Origin: Rhabditophanes sp. KR3021
Lineage: Eukaryota; Nematoda; Chromadorea; Rhabditida; Alloionematidae
Length of the DNA stretch: 64,000 bases
Direction of reading: 5' to 3'
Assembly (NCBI GenBank): GCA_963281155.1
Contig: CAUJLY010000006.1
Span: 1,798,001-1,862,000 of the forward strand
Made by a program: the position numbers and the translations under genes. The notes below the pieces were generated by a model. That model had not been told where the DNA came from, ran no database searches, and worked only from the letters and a program-made list of their open reading frames with translations. Below, piece by piece: positions 36,537 through 48,875 of this stretch; position 1 is the stretch's first letter; each line of letters begins with the position of its first letter.

Positions 36537-39500
36537 TTGCGAGGTTTAAGTTTATAAAAGTTTGAAAATGAATAATATTATCTAAAGTTTATTTCCACTT
36601 TTGACAAAGTTGATCAGTCCTCACAAAATTTGGGCGTGACATAACATAGCACCTGCAACAACACTACTCAACTTTTTTTATTGTATGAGCAGGCACTCTT
36701 TCTAATCAAAAAAGAGAGTAAATGCCCACCTAACTGTTTACACCACACAGACAGCATACGTCAAGTTAATCTGAAACTTTGATTGAATATGACAAAACAG
36801 TTTAATTGGAGTAAGCTCCTGCAAAATTAAATAAACGGCAAGGTGAAAATGTTTAGAAGGCAAATGGAAGTACTACTTTAAAGTTCCTTGAAAGGTTATA
36901 TACTTATTGTTGTGTTTGAAGCAATTTTCTCAAGTACATGCTAACTTTTTGATAGACAACTTTTTGGTCTGAAGCTATTTTAAGGAATGTCAAGGATCAT
37001 CCACTTTTTAAGACATTATAGTTTCACTAAAGTGTTAAAATGTTAACTGTTTGAATGATTTAATAGACCAAGTCATTTCTTTCTTATGAACTTCAAATTC
37101 ATTTGTTTAATGTTCTGCCATATAAAAGCAATATTTCAATATACTACTAGACACTTTAAATTTATTAATAAATTGTATTTAAGTATCAAAATCCTTTCTA
37201 CCGTTAAAAATGACCCTTTGTTTGGTTTAATCACCTAAATCATAAAGAAATATAGATATACATATGCCTGGTGCCAGACGATTCAAATTTTTTATGATAT
37301 AACAATTATGCATCACCAGAAAGTGGTGGTGAATAGTAAATTTAAAGATTAAAAATTAATTGTTTCCAAGATGACACTATGAATGACAGTGGCTTTTGAT
37401 TGGCGCCTCAAGTATACGTACAAAAATTGACTAAATACACACCAACTTCATTATCAAATTAATTTTAATCTTATAATTAACGGTACACACATAAATCGTT
37501 CATACCAATTCTTTACACGATCTAATAAGACTTAATTTATTAAACTATTTATATCATAATCGGTATGTGGACAATTAATAAAGATAAAAGTCAACACCAA
37601 CAGGTGAAAAGTATAAGATTACAAGCAAAAAGCAACTCTTTCGGTACCTTAAACGACTTTTGATTAACTTTTATGATCAGTAAACATTCCAAAAAGATTT
37701 ATATGCTTAAAACAGATGTCTAGGAGCTTTATATCATTGGTTGAGATTGTAATCAGATGCCATTAAGTATGGGTTTTGAAACCTCAAGGTGAGTCAAAAG
37801 CCACTTTTGTTAATTTATATTAATGTCCTGATCAGATAAGATTAACGAGAAAACGAATTAAGTTGATTTATCTTAATTGTAGCAGCACCTTGTTCTAATT
37901 AGCACTACTGTTTACACTAAACAGTTTGTGGTGTAAGTATGTTCAAACCAGAACATATCTATCTTACCATTTTCCTTGAACTTTCTCAAAACATAGAAGG
38001 ATCAGGTGTCTATGTTTGAAGTATACTTGGGCAAAGAGTAGGCTTCTGGTGATGAAATATGGTACGCATTATAAATGATAGTTTATGCCACTTGATACTT
38101 GATTCTAAACATATTTCGATAGGTTATATCGTCATCTTTATGTCCATTATGCCCTTCAATTACCTCTTCTTAAGCCATATTGTTTATCCATAAAAAAGAC
38201 ATTCAAAAAGTGAAGGTACAATTAAAATAGTTGATCAAGGTAAAAGTGTGATAATAAAAATCAAATTAAAAGTGTAACTTTTTTCTTTTCACTCTAATTG
38301 ATGGTTTAATAGAGGTACGATATACGTGCTGTGTCATTTCACATAACAATACATTTGTAACGAAAATAATGGTAAGCTCTTGTTGGCACGTCTTCAATCA
38401 TGCCACCTTGTCAGGGATTGTTAGGCAAATTGATCATTTTAATGTACTTATTATTACTTGTTATCGGTGTTTATTTGGAGTTTCACTTAAACTTAATAGG
38501 ATTAAGGAATTGCTTTTAACATAAAGAGTATACATGTATTATTCTTTCAAAATTCAAAAACTTTAAAAGATAAATCAAGCTTTTCTTTTTCGTAAAGATG
38601 TCTTTTTTAAGGTCACTTTATTTGAACTTTAAATTGCGGGTCTTTGTTTGAAGCGAGTCGTTGATAGGTAAAGACAAAGTTTGAATAAATTGGCGAGGGC
38701 TGGTAGTTAAAAACACCTATAAAAAGGTACTTATAATTTGTTAAAAATTGAAATGTCACTTAATGCAGGTTGATAATGTGATGCAAATGACCTTTTTAAT
38801 ATCTTGATTATTTTGAAATAAACAAATGGCAATTTAAATATATTATCTTGTCTTGAATTGGATTAAACCAAACCATTGTTAGCAAAATAAATTGGAACTG
38901 TAAAATAAATATGTATCTATTAAGATCCATTGTGTAGGTGTTGTGTTAATTAACATTAACACCAACCACATTAAGCAATAACTCATTTTTAAATAATATT
39001 TATTTTGTGAAGCAACCAATTACGGATATCTAATAGAGAAATCTATTGGTAATTTGAACAATGAGGATGTTTACATTTGCATAATTTAAATCTCGCCACA
39101 TCATTGTTGTGCCATTTATATACATATAAAATAGAACAGAAGTTATTAGAAAAAGCAAATCTTTTTTATTGTCGATAGATAGAAACATCAAAAATATGAC
39201 GCAATTTTGTATCAGAAGATCATATAAACACTTTCTTACAAGTTATACATCATTCGACTAATGATAATAAATGCAGAAGCACATATAAAATCTGTATACA
39301 ATCAACAAGATCAAATAAATATTTTTGAACACTCCCTTAATTATGAATCATTTTAAACAAAAAAAGAAACTTTTTGACGATGATATGTATTTAAAAGAAA
39401 CAAGATGATTAGAAGAATTATTCACCACTCAAATATATAGACGAATTTTTATTAAAAATTATGCAATTGTTAAGATAGTACAAAAGGTCATTTTTTTTAA

Positions 39501-41270
39501 TATGAGAGACCACCATCGTCTAAAAAACGATTTATTCTTTACATATTTGTGAGATCTATCACATTTATACCAACACTATACCATTGGGCCATATAATATG
39601 ACGTGTTGAATATTTATTTGTGCGTAAATTTATTATTATATGCAATTCATTCAAACCATTTCCAAATGAAATTCATTTATTTTTAACCCTGGGCTCATAT
39701 AATGAAAACCATCATTAGTTATTTGTTGTGTCAAGCAGTGTTCGATTAGCATTTTACTAATATTAGCTTACTAGAAACAAAAAAGTTCCAGGCAGTTTAA
39801 AATATTTGACTATTTGAAAACTTATTTCATGAAGTTGTAGTTTGTGATGACGCTTAATTCTTGCGTTCCAAAGTACGTTTTATTAGGACTACAACTTTTT
39901 ATTCAGAAAAGTAATAGATATGAATTTGAATATCATAATCAAATACCCAAAGTCTTTGCTTAATATCTGAATATTGTTATCTTCTTACCTATTTCCTACT
40001 CACTTAATCTCCTTAATATTCCGTGCCTGGGTAAAACCCTAACCAAACCGTACGATTAAACAGATGTATTTTTTCTGTTAAATTAATAGATAAAAAAAGG
40101 GAGCATATCTCTTTTGTACCTACATGATCTATGCTTTATCAATTTGATGAATAAAGGAAAAAAATATTTTATATTTTTATACATTAACACATTTAACATT
40201 AGTATCACTTTTTTTTGTTCTTCACCATAATTTTGTGAATTTCTATTTCTATTCATTAACTTTTTATTTTACCAAAAAACCATTTTCAATGGAATGTTTT
40301 ATGTTGAACGATTTCTGTTGTTTATCAGATTATTCTTTAGCCATTCTTATGCTCGGATCTTAATATAAAAAATGATATAAACAAACTATCATATCTTTCC
40401 TTTAACTGTATCGCCTGTCATTGATCCTCATATATAAACATATTCAAACAAACAAAACCTTATTTCTATTCACACGTCCTCAGATCAGTTGCTCTTTTTG
40501 TACTCGGCATGCTAAAAGGATACACAAAAAATATGTGTAAACATTTACGTATTAAGGCTGCATCTAAAGTCATTTAAATAGAGGTAGCGGAACTCATTCT
40601 TTCACAATGTTCTATCACTTAGAGTAGCTACTTTGTGTCTCCTTAAATAAAAATATTTATATAGATGATGAAATCGGGACAAAATATCTATATATTGTGT
40701 TATCAATAGATATATTACTCAAGCAGATGCATTTTTTACCCATAAATTTAAATTTGACTTTGCTTTTTGATATTTTATAATCTTCAAAATATTCCAAAAA
40801 GTCCGCCATCTATAGATGTACGTTTTTTATCCTTAAATAAGGTGTTAGGGACAATTGCTGCAAGGATAACTGCAAACATAAAGCTAATCATTTTGATCAA
40901 AAGAAACTTTACGATACTTTCTCACTATCAAATGTTTCTTCTTTTGATATAGGTGTTTAATTAATGCGATTAATTCTTTCATATGTTCAGATAAATTTTA
41001 GGATAAATGTTAAGATAAATGATTACTTGTGATTAGACCTAAAAATGGTTTACAAAAAGTGCCTATTCATGCTATCGTATTTCTATTGTAGTCAAATGGT
41101 TTCCCTTCGTGATTGCCTCTGTGTTTTTTTAATCAAAGCATCTGTCTCGTATCTTGCCATTCCACTCCATCTTCTTTCTTTGACGGTTGTTGAAATTTTT
41201 TGCCTACATATTCATTTATTTCACTTCGAAAACTAATCCACCACCACTAGTGCTAACCTTAGTTTTTATT
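36537..41270. other. Gene-free stretch of 4.7 kb
   Basis: Lies between the divergent RING/GTPase (-) and SLC17 (+) genes. No supported gene. Open frames at 40767-40952 and 41045-41236 (63 codons, real ATG, hydrophobic) lie just upstream of the SLC17 acceptor and would be removed from the mature mRNA if that acceptor is used. No RNA gene was recognised. Confidence 0.55.
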
Positions 41271-41278
41271 ATTTATAG
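41271..41278 (+). promoter_or_regulatory. Probable SL acceptor of the SLC17 gene
   Basis: ATTTATAG preceded by a T-rich tract ends 17 nt before the ATG at 41296. Confidence 0.45.
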
Positions 41279-41295
41279 ATTACGTTCTGAAAATC

Positions 41296-43084
41296 ATGGA
41301 ACGTAATAAGGAAACAAATATTGTTGTTAGCCAGGGCACATTGAAGAATACTAATGATGCCGAAGTCCCATTAATGGAAAAGCCAGAGAAACTTAAGTTT
41401 AGAAGTAAGTTAAATTAAATTACTTTCTTGTGATTAGTTTTTTTGTAGATTTTTACAATTTGAAATCTCGCCGTTTCCAGATGATGCTTTGTCTTATGAT
41501 TGGATTTTCTTTCATGTCTTATGCAAGAATTAACCTTTCTATCACAATGCCCTGTATGATCAATTCTACCGCCGTTGCTTTACTTACAAAAAATGAAACT
41601 GGTGGGAGTAGTTCTTTCTTTAAATCAGACACGCCACACAAATGTTCTGCTGTACGTCAAAATACTTCACTCGATTCTTCCACTCCAATCGTTAATGATT
41701 ATGGTGGGAGTTTCATTTGGTCTAGTTCAGTTCAAGACCGCATCTTTTCCGGTACTTTCTGGGGAGCTCTTGTTACTGTCTTGCCTGCTGGATACATTGC
41801 TGATCGTACATCCACACGTACTATGCTTCTTTTCTCCGGGCTCATTTATGGTGTGAGCAGTCTTGTTTTTCCATACATTGCTGAAACCTTTGGGGAAGAA
41901 GGAGTCTTTGCTTCTAGAATTGTTATGGGACTTGGAGAGGGAATGGTTATTCCTGCTGCCAACACTCTTATGACCAGATGGATTCCTGGAACCGAAAGGG
42001 GAATTGCTGCTTCGATGCTTACTTCCGGCAATCAAATTGCTGGAGCCTTTGGATCTGCTGCCTCAGCCACTTTCTGCAAAAGTTCAATTGGATGGCCAGG
42101 TGTATTTTACTGTATCGCCCTTGGACTATTGATTTGGATTTTCATCTGGAGAATTACCGTTCAAGGAGGACCTGAAAAAGCACGGTGGATCGACAGGGAA
42201 GAAGCTGATTATTTGGAACCAATTTTGGGACCCGCTAGGGAAGAAAGAAGGAAAAATGTAAGTGGAATAGTTTTAAAATTAATAATATTGTTTAGAGTAA
42301 ATTGCCAATTCCTTGGAGAGATATGATCGTTTGTATTCCATTGTATATTGTCTTTACCAGTCAATTTACCGGAAACATCCTAGTTATCATTTTTCAAATT
42401 TACCTACCAACTTTTCTCAAGGAAGCTCTTTTTCTTTCAGTTACTGACAATGGAATTTACAGCGCTATCCCTCACATTCTTCAATTGGTCACAAAGATGC
42501 TGTACAGTTCTTTGATGGAACGTCTCCAGAAAAAAAATATCATTACAGCCACAACTTCTTGCAAAATTTCGCAGTTGGTTTCCGGAGTGGGAGTGTTTCT
42601 TTGTTTTGTCTTGATTCCTTACACAATTGACTGCGGAAGGCCTTGGATTACTGTTGGACTTTTCACCGTTGCTGCTTGTTTCTTTGGGGTATCAATTTGT
42701 GGGTTTTACACTTCGATGTTGTCCCTTTCCCCTGCTCATACTGGAACTCTTTCTTCGATCTCAATGACTGTGGCTATTCTAGGAAGAATTGCTACTCCTT
42801 TCATCATTGGACAGTTTAGAATCAAGGGAGAAGTCGACGAATGGATTCCAATCTTTTGGTATTCTGGAGGAATCTGGCTCATTAATTCTATCTTCTTTTC
42901 TTTCTTGAGTACTGCCAAGCCTCAAAACTGGAAGAGTGTAGCGGTTGTCAAAAAGGACAAGAAATCCAAAACCAGCAAAGGCGCCGTTGTCGACGAACAT
43001 GCCGACCTTGCCTCCATTCCTCTTGCTCCAATGAGTGACTACAAAGGGTCCGTTTTGACCTTGAACATTCCAGATAACTTTTAA
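41296..43084 (+). CDS. SLC17 family anion transporter (sialin/VGLUT-like, MFS)
   Basis: A 12-TM transporter of the family that includes vesicular glutamate transporters, sialin and Na+/phosphate carriers; it moves organic anions or phosphate. Three exons (41296-41404, 41449-42258, 42297-43084) give 568 codons. Visible family features are MSYARINLSITMPCM in TM1, a long glycosylation-prone lumenal loop with N-x-S/T sites, SSVQDRIFSGTFWGA before TM2, PAGYIADRTSTR as the MFS loop, RIVMGLGEGMVIPA in TM4 and MTRWIPGTERG after it. The second intron is only 38 nt. The C-terminal tail is long, Lys-rich and low in complexity. Which ion it carries cannot be read from sequence; nematodes have many SLC17 paralogues. 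Codon use is more biased than that of its neighbours, suggesting high expression. Confidence 0.9.
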
Positions 43085-43938
43085 TATTTGCCATTAGTTG
43101 CTTTACCTCTCTCCTTGATTAATAATTTGCTCCTACCCACGCTTCACTACATTTTTCGGTTCCATTACCCAAGAAAAACCCAAATATTGTTCTTTCCCAA
43201 CAACACTACGCATGCCTTTTCTTTCTTATAATCAGTCATTAATTATCTCAAAGGCAATCGCTATAATCATCACTTATTCCTAGAAATGTTACCGTTTTCA
43301 ACGCTCACTTTAGTGATTTTACTTTTGCTCTAATTAGTTGCATTGATACTAATTAATATTTAATTAACATTGTATTGCCTCTAAAAGTATTGATAATAAT
43401 ATTTAATTTCACACTTAAAATATTTTGAAGACATAAATTAGTCATTTTATTACTGACTTGCATTTGTGGTAAAGAAATGTCAAAAAATGTGCAAACAAGT
43501 AAAAGATCATTGTCCCAAGCACATAAATTTAAACTCTTCTGGCTGATCTACAAGAAATGATTTCAAAGGCAACAGAAGAGGTACTACCTGTTCTTGAAAA
43601 GTATTTGATCATCATTTACAATAAAGACGAACTTTGTTTTTAACATCCGTTTCCTGCATTTTCAAGGACCGACACAACAGTCTATCGCAGAAAATTAGTA
43701 TTCCCATGCTCTTTTCTGAGTTTAAACCGTGATTGATAAAGAGCTGGTTCTCCTGATGCAAGTATAACATGACGACAAGGAATCATTTGGGTCGCGTGTC
43801 ATGATTATTTACTCTTATCTCTAAATACACCCTTCGATAACACTAACCCAGTCAATATTTAAAAGAAAAAGATTTATGTTTATATTCAGGCATCAGTTAT
43901 CATAGTTGATTTGTGCTCAATCATTGCTATCCTTATTT
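43085..43938. other. Intergenic stretch, no gene seen
   Basis: About 850 bp between the SLC17 and saposin-like genes, both on the plus strand. No coding sequence of note. The distance makes an operon unlikely. Confidence 0.6.
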
Positions 43939-43944
43939 TATAAA
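43939..43944 (+). promoter_or_regulatory. Possible TATA box of the saposin-like gene
   Basis: TATAAA lies 30-35 nt before the ATG, with no splice acceptor in between. Confidence 0.4.
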
Positions 43945-43973
43945 CATCTATTATCTGAACACTTAAAAGAATT

Positions 43974-44395
43974 ATGGCCAAATCAAGTCTATTTTATGTT
44001 ATTTGCTTATTTGTTACATTGGCATGGCTTGAAACAAATGGAATTGTTGTTGCCCCTCCCAGGAAAACAAATAGCCATCTGAGTGATATGGGATGTGATG
44101 TTTGTGCTCACTCAGTCGCTTTATGTACTTCCAATTATGATAGTTCTTATGTAAGTTTTTTTAATAGCATTAAAATTGAATTACTTATTTTGTTTAGAGC
44201 AACATCAAACAACAAATGAAGATATTTTGCCTAAAGTATGGTGATTATGCATTCGCATGTCTATCTTTTGTTGAAATTGATTTGAAAGAAATTTACACCG
44301 ATGCTCATAATCCAAATATTTATCCGAGCAAAGTTTGCCTTCGTCTTGGTCTTTGTAATGGTCCCACAAATGCTTGGGGACTCGGTCTCAATTAA
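43974..44395 (+). CDS. Secreted saposin-like (SapB domain) protein
   Basis: Saposin-like proteins bind lipids; nematode members (caenopores and relatives) act in digestion or antimicrobial defence. Two exons (43974-44150, 44198-44395) give 124 codons. There is an N-terminal signal peptide (residues 1-23), a short pro-region, then one SapB domain with the expected six cysteines: CDVC (C1, C2), FCLKYG (C3), FACL (C4) and VCLRLGLC (C5 and C6, five apart). An extra cysteine, VALC, sits between C2 and C3. Domain size and spacing fit the family. Whether it forms pores cannot be judged from sequence. The two exons are joined at phase 0, and the intron falls between C2 and C3. Confidence 0.85.
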
Positions 44396-44693
44396 TTAAG
44401 TACAAACAAAAGTGGACATAATATTTAGTACCAGTTTTATTCAATGTCGCTAAATAAAGTTTATATCAATTTAATTAAATACATTTAATAGTTTAGTAAA
44501 ACAAATCTTATTAGTGTATTCTAAACCAATGAAATATTATGAATAAAAATGACATGTTTAAGTGATTTCATTGATCAAATGTATGAAATTGTAATCCTAA
44601 ATGTAACATCAAGCATGAAGAATTCAAACCCCAAAGGGTGTCATTTTTTAAGTTTGAATTTGATCTGAATAATAAAAAATTTGTATTTTCATT

Positions 44694-44870
44694 TTAATTA
44701 ATAGCTTTTGAGTTATTTAAATTTAAAGCTGTAAAAATAGTGGCAAGACCGCCTATATGAGATATGAATAAACCGATGACGATTGCATCGAAAATAATAT
44801 ATAAATAAAACCTAATATACGACAATTCTTCAGAGGTATTTGGAATCCTATTCCTATTTTTTTCTTCCAT
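44694..44870 (-). CDS. Possible 58-residue single-TM small protein
   Basis: An ATG at 44870 opens 58 codons with a charged, Asn/Arg-rich N-terminus (MEEKNRNR), a central hydrophobic helix (about residues 22-48, YLYIIFDAIVIGLFISHIGG) and a short polar tail. The pattern resembles a small membrane protein, but the length is within chance expectation here, there is no clear promoter or acceptor, and I know no family match. It may equally be an exon of a larger gene. Confidence 0.25.
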   Translation of the reverse strand: MEEKNRNRIPNTSEELSYIRFYLYIIFDAIVIGLFISHIGGLATIFTALNLNNSKAIN

Positions 44871-45190
44871 TGACACAATAAAAATGTATATTATATTTAT
44901 TTTTATATTTTGGGCTTCTTTTATATCATTTGATTAATTACTTTTACCAAAATCACCTTCTGTATGCTTTCTAAAGCTAAACTAACATTAATAATTTTTG
45001 ATCTGCTAAACGAAGTTTTGTATTTAGATTAGGTGAACTTAAAACAGTAAACAAATTGGATTTATGCTATGACGGCAACTAATTATGATCTATTGCCATC
45101 TAATCGAATCAAATATTTAAAATTATTTTATAGGAGGTTTATCAGTTTATTTATTTATATTTATATAGTTCGAAAAAAAGACAAATATTG
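44871..45190. other. Short A+T-rich spacer
   Basis: 320 bp between the two weak minus-strand candidates. Nothing else was seen. Confidence 0.5.
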
Positions 45191-46540
45191 TTATATTAAT
45201 TCGGTCTTCTGTAAGCTGAAAATACGATAGAGACATGATACAACTCGGCGTTTGAATACTCACTGTATAGTTTAAATAGAGAGTTGATTTACCATTTTTT
45301 GTTCTTTTTTACTTTCTCAAAATTTTGTTGATATTATAGAGAATATGTTTCATTCGTATGTTGGCAGTGATATTTTTTACATGTGTAAGCCATTTGGTAA
45401 ACGTTGAATCTACAATTTCATCAAGTTCATTTTGATTATTAAATTTTATTTTATTTATTACACCGTTCATTGCATTGTTATCATTAAAACTAGCTTAAAA
45501 TACGATTCCTATATGAGATGATGTATCGCATGTTTTTATTGTGGTCATATCAATCGAATTGTAATAGTATACATTTGTTTTTGAAAGCAAAATTGAGATA
45601 GAAAGACGTTTTGTGGAGCTTCCTGAATATGAGGTATTTTAAAGGCAATTTCCATACTTTTCTTGTTTTCGGGATTCATTTTCACAAAGTTGATTTAATA
45701 TAATAGAAGTTGAGTTGAATAAAATGTAAGAGTATGAGAGAAAATATACGTACTATCCTTAAACAAAAGTAAGTGTTATGTTAAATTAGTATGCCATAGT
45801 CATGTAGCATTTTCCGTATTGTTGATTGGAATCAGGTTTATACATTCTGACGTATTAAACTCCGAGCCAGACAATTAGCATTAATTATTGCCAAATAACA
45901 TTATTAAATAGAAGATTTTAGTTTAAAGATGGGTAACCTTAAAGGATAAAAAAGTAGTGCTTTTGAACAAGTATTAAAATTCACAAATTTAAGTTGTATA
46001 AATTTGAATAAATCTTTCTGTAACTTTACATCTTCTTATTAGTTCTGTAAAAAGCCCATTTAATTATTTCTATCAAATGTTAATAACTTATTCTGTAGAT
46101 AATTTAAAGAACTATAAGATGCAATGCATATATTCAATCAAAATAATTATATTTCCCGAAGTCTCAAATAGCATTAAGATATCTTTATTAATAAAAATTC
46201 TGATAAAAAACAATCACAAATTTCAATAATCATATCATTTAGTAATCTGCTTTTTGCTTTATTTGTTTAAATTCTTTTTCATGAAAGTATCACAATTTGT
46301 GAGCATATTTTCCAAAAAACATATGTGCTCAATGGATTTCTAAAGTGGCAATAAAATTTAATCGTATCCATACGTTTTACTTACTTTAATTAGAAGAGAT
46401 TCCTCTATAGCTTCAGGTATTCCTAGTAACATTTTAAGTTGATTGATGCATGCTTTGTATTCGGCCGTATTTTCTTCAAATCCAGAATTTTCTTTATCTT
46501 GTTCCATTAAGTAGCTTTCAGTACTGTTAATAACAATCAT
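45191..46540 (-). CDS. Candidate multi-exon gene of unknown function
   Basis: Tentative. An ATG at 46540, preceded 9 nt upstream by a TTCTAG acceptor, opens a 52-codon polar exon (46540-46385, MIVINSTESYLMEQ...EESLLIK) that ends at a GTAAGT donor. A second convincing exon lies at 45489-45313, between a CTAG acceptor and an AA|GTAAAA donor, encoding a helical segment (NELDEIVDSTFTKWLTHV). A last short exon would start after TTTTCAG at 45215 and stop at 45191. A linking exon with matching phases may lie near 45989-45928. I do not recognise the product. Exon joins need transcript evidence; the middle exon is the weakest part. Confidence 0.35.
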
Positions 46541-46559
46541 TTTGGCAACTAGAATAAAG

Positions 46560-47421
46560 TGAAATTAAGACAAACCACAAATTAATAACAATTTATACAA
46601 ATAAAAACCGTATCAAACTCATTTTATTCTACAAATATTATCACTAAAAATAAAAGCGCACACACCAATTTTCTTCCAACTTTTCCTCCTAACTTTATCT
46701 CCCCTCACATATTAATATAAATATTTTGTGGCAAATTAGGGGATTTGGTTGCCTACGGGCCAGCTGCCAATATTTTCTACTACTACCCACAACACCACAC
46801 TCCCATTATATTCTTTTTTCTTTTAATAGTTGGCCAAGACAGATATATGGGGTTGGGAGGATCGCATTTTATGAGAAACAAGCTAACAAGGGCCTATTAA
46901 TTTGGAAGTTGCATTAGTTATCAAGAACTTTAAATGATTAGGGGTGTGCTTAGACAAGTGAATAGGAGATGGCCTGTACTTTCGAAATAATATCAAGAAA
47001 AGGTGTTTAATAATATTGCAATTCACTTCCAACTGTGAAGTATTATAACTAAAGGTAAATTATATTTTAGCTGGAAGTAATCATTTCTAAATCGCAACAA
47101 TCACAAGAACACAATGCTTAGACCACATTAATCATCAATACAAGATTAATGGATCTTGCCTTATGTGAAAGCATATAATATGTTGCTTTAACCATTTGCT
47201 CCCAAAAGCTTATCCACCCAATTGAGTTAAATGATACAATCCATCAAACATTTTTGTCTCTTATCATCTTCTTATCAAACAATTGTGACAATTCAAATTA
47301 ATGTCAAAGTGATGGGCCAGAGAGTCTCAAAAAGAATACGAGAACCATGCATTGGAAGCGTGAATGACTTTTTTGAATATAAAAATGTCTACTCTTATGA
47401 TCAACAAATATAAAAGTTACC
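46560..47421. other. Divergent intergenic region
   Basis: About 860 bp between the minus-strand candidate gene and the plus-strand G6PT-like gene. Two open frames (46726-46917 and 47231-47413) are of chance length. Nothing else was recognised. Confidence 0.5.
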
Positions 47422-48774
47422 ATGGTATCAAATCAAATGACAAGACAGATTCTTAAGTTTGTAATTGTCTACATTTGCTACACATATTGTGTCTATGCCC
47501 GGAAGTTTTTCTTCAACTATTTGGATGAAATCACCCTCGAAATAGACATAACGCCATCATCAATAGGTAAAAGAATATTTAAAAATCTTAAACAGTATAT
47601 TTAAACATTTAGGCTTAATAATATCTATTCAATATGGAGCATTAATTTTAGGGAAAATGATAATGTCCGCAGCCGTCGACTTTATTAAGCCCTTAAAATT
47701 TCTGTCTCTCTCAGTGATGTTAGTCAGCAGCTGCATATTCATGCTAGGTAGAACGGTCAATCTGGAGAAAGTATCTTTTTTAATTGCAATGATATCTTTT
47801 TTTCAAAGTGGTGCCTGGTGTGTGGTGGCAAAGCTAATGACTCTTTATTTCAACAAATCTTCACTGCCCTTTTTACTGTCTATATTAATTACGGGAAATA
47901 ATTTAGCCGGAATGTTATTGTTAGTACGTTTTGATAACCAAAACTGGAAAGATACATTGGTGATTGCAGGTGGCGTGGGGGTAGCATCTGTAGTCTTACT
48001 ACATTTGGTTTTCGAAAGTGATGGTGAAGATAAACCAAATACAGATGGTGCTATCATTGAAAAGAAGGAAATGAGCACAGCATCTGACTTTAACAAGTTT
48101 ATGAAGCTGTTATCGAGGGGAGAATTACTTTTTGTTGCGATATCTTATTTGTTTGTATTGGAATGCCGGGCATTAGCTGATACGAGAAATATTATGTATG
48201 TGAAAAGTTTTGCAAGTGTCAATTCGGAACAATTTCAAATCGCATATGAAATAGGAGCCATTTTGGGAGCTTTGAGCACGGGTTTTATTGCTACCAAATT
48301 GCCCCTATCTTTCTGTAGCAAAGGAATCACCATTTTAGCTTTGGTACTTACGGCCGTACTATACTTAACAAATGTAATGCATTCATTTATTTACATAATT
48401 ACGTCTGTCTTACTTGTAGGAACCTTCCATAATTTGCATGTTTGGGATTGGTGCTTCAATAAATATGGGAATAAGCTTTTGGGAAACAGTCGGAATTTTT
48501 TTGACACCACCTGATTTGCTTGGCAAGAGTGTTGCCTTTGTTTCCACTATTTCAAATCGTAAGTATAATCTTTCTTTTTACTTATTATTCCTTAAATTAA
48601 GTTGGACCAATTTTGACGGGCTTCCCATTCGAATATATACTAAGTGTTATTGGAGAACATTCAATCGCAAATATTTTCTTCGCCCAAATAATAATCTATT
48701 CAGCTGTTATTTTATTGAAGTACGGATATACTAATATTTTATTATCTCGCCAAAGTATTAAAAAATTAGAATAA
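47422..48774 (+). CDS. SLC37/G6PT-like MFS transporter with a one-base frame disruption
   Basis: Resembles the ER glucose-6-phosphate translocase branch (SLC37A4) of sugar-phosphate/phosphate antiporters. Three exons (47422-47566, 47613-48558, 48602-48774) sum to 1264 nt, one more than a multiple of three, and would give about 420 residues against 429 in human SLC37A4. TM1 holds YTYCVYARKFFF, followed by SSIGLIISIQYGA and the MFS loop SAAVDFIKP. The frame breaks between about 48420 and 48445: upstream it ends in LLVGTFHNL, downstream it resumes as FGIGASINMGISF and runs through PPDLLGKS to the end. No intron explains the change. Either the gene is newly inactive, or one base in the assembly is wrong. 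AATAAA lies about 48797. Confidence 0.65.
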
Positions 48775-48796
48775 AAACTTTTATGAACAATAATTA

Positions 48797-48802
48797 AATA
48801 AA
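48797..48802 (+). terminator. Poly(A) signal of the G6PT-like gene
   Basis: An AATAAA-rich segment (AATTAAATAAAATAAAA) begins about 20 nt after the stop codon. Confidence 0.5.
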
Positions 48803-48875
48803 ATAAAACATGTTTCGCCGTATTTGAAAAAAACGATAAAAGCAAATTTAAAGGATAAAAATCTAATATAAATAA

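Noticed and set aside
36551..36556. TATAAA upstream of the RING/GTPase gene
   Set aside because: Only 15 nt before the ATG, too close for a TATA box to place transcription start ahead of the start codon.
41045..41236. 63-codon ATG frame just before the SLC17 gene, possible upstream ORF
   Set aside because: It lies upstream of the acceptor at 41277 and would not be in the spliced mRNA; hydrophobic frames are common in T-rich DNA.
41727..42031. Minus-strand open frames across the SLC17 exon 2
   Set aside because: Shadows of a biased coding exon, with no start context or homology.
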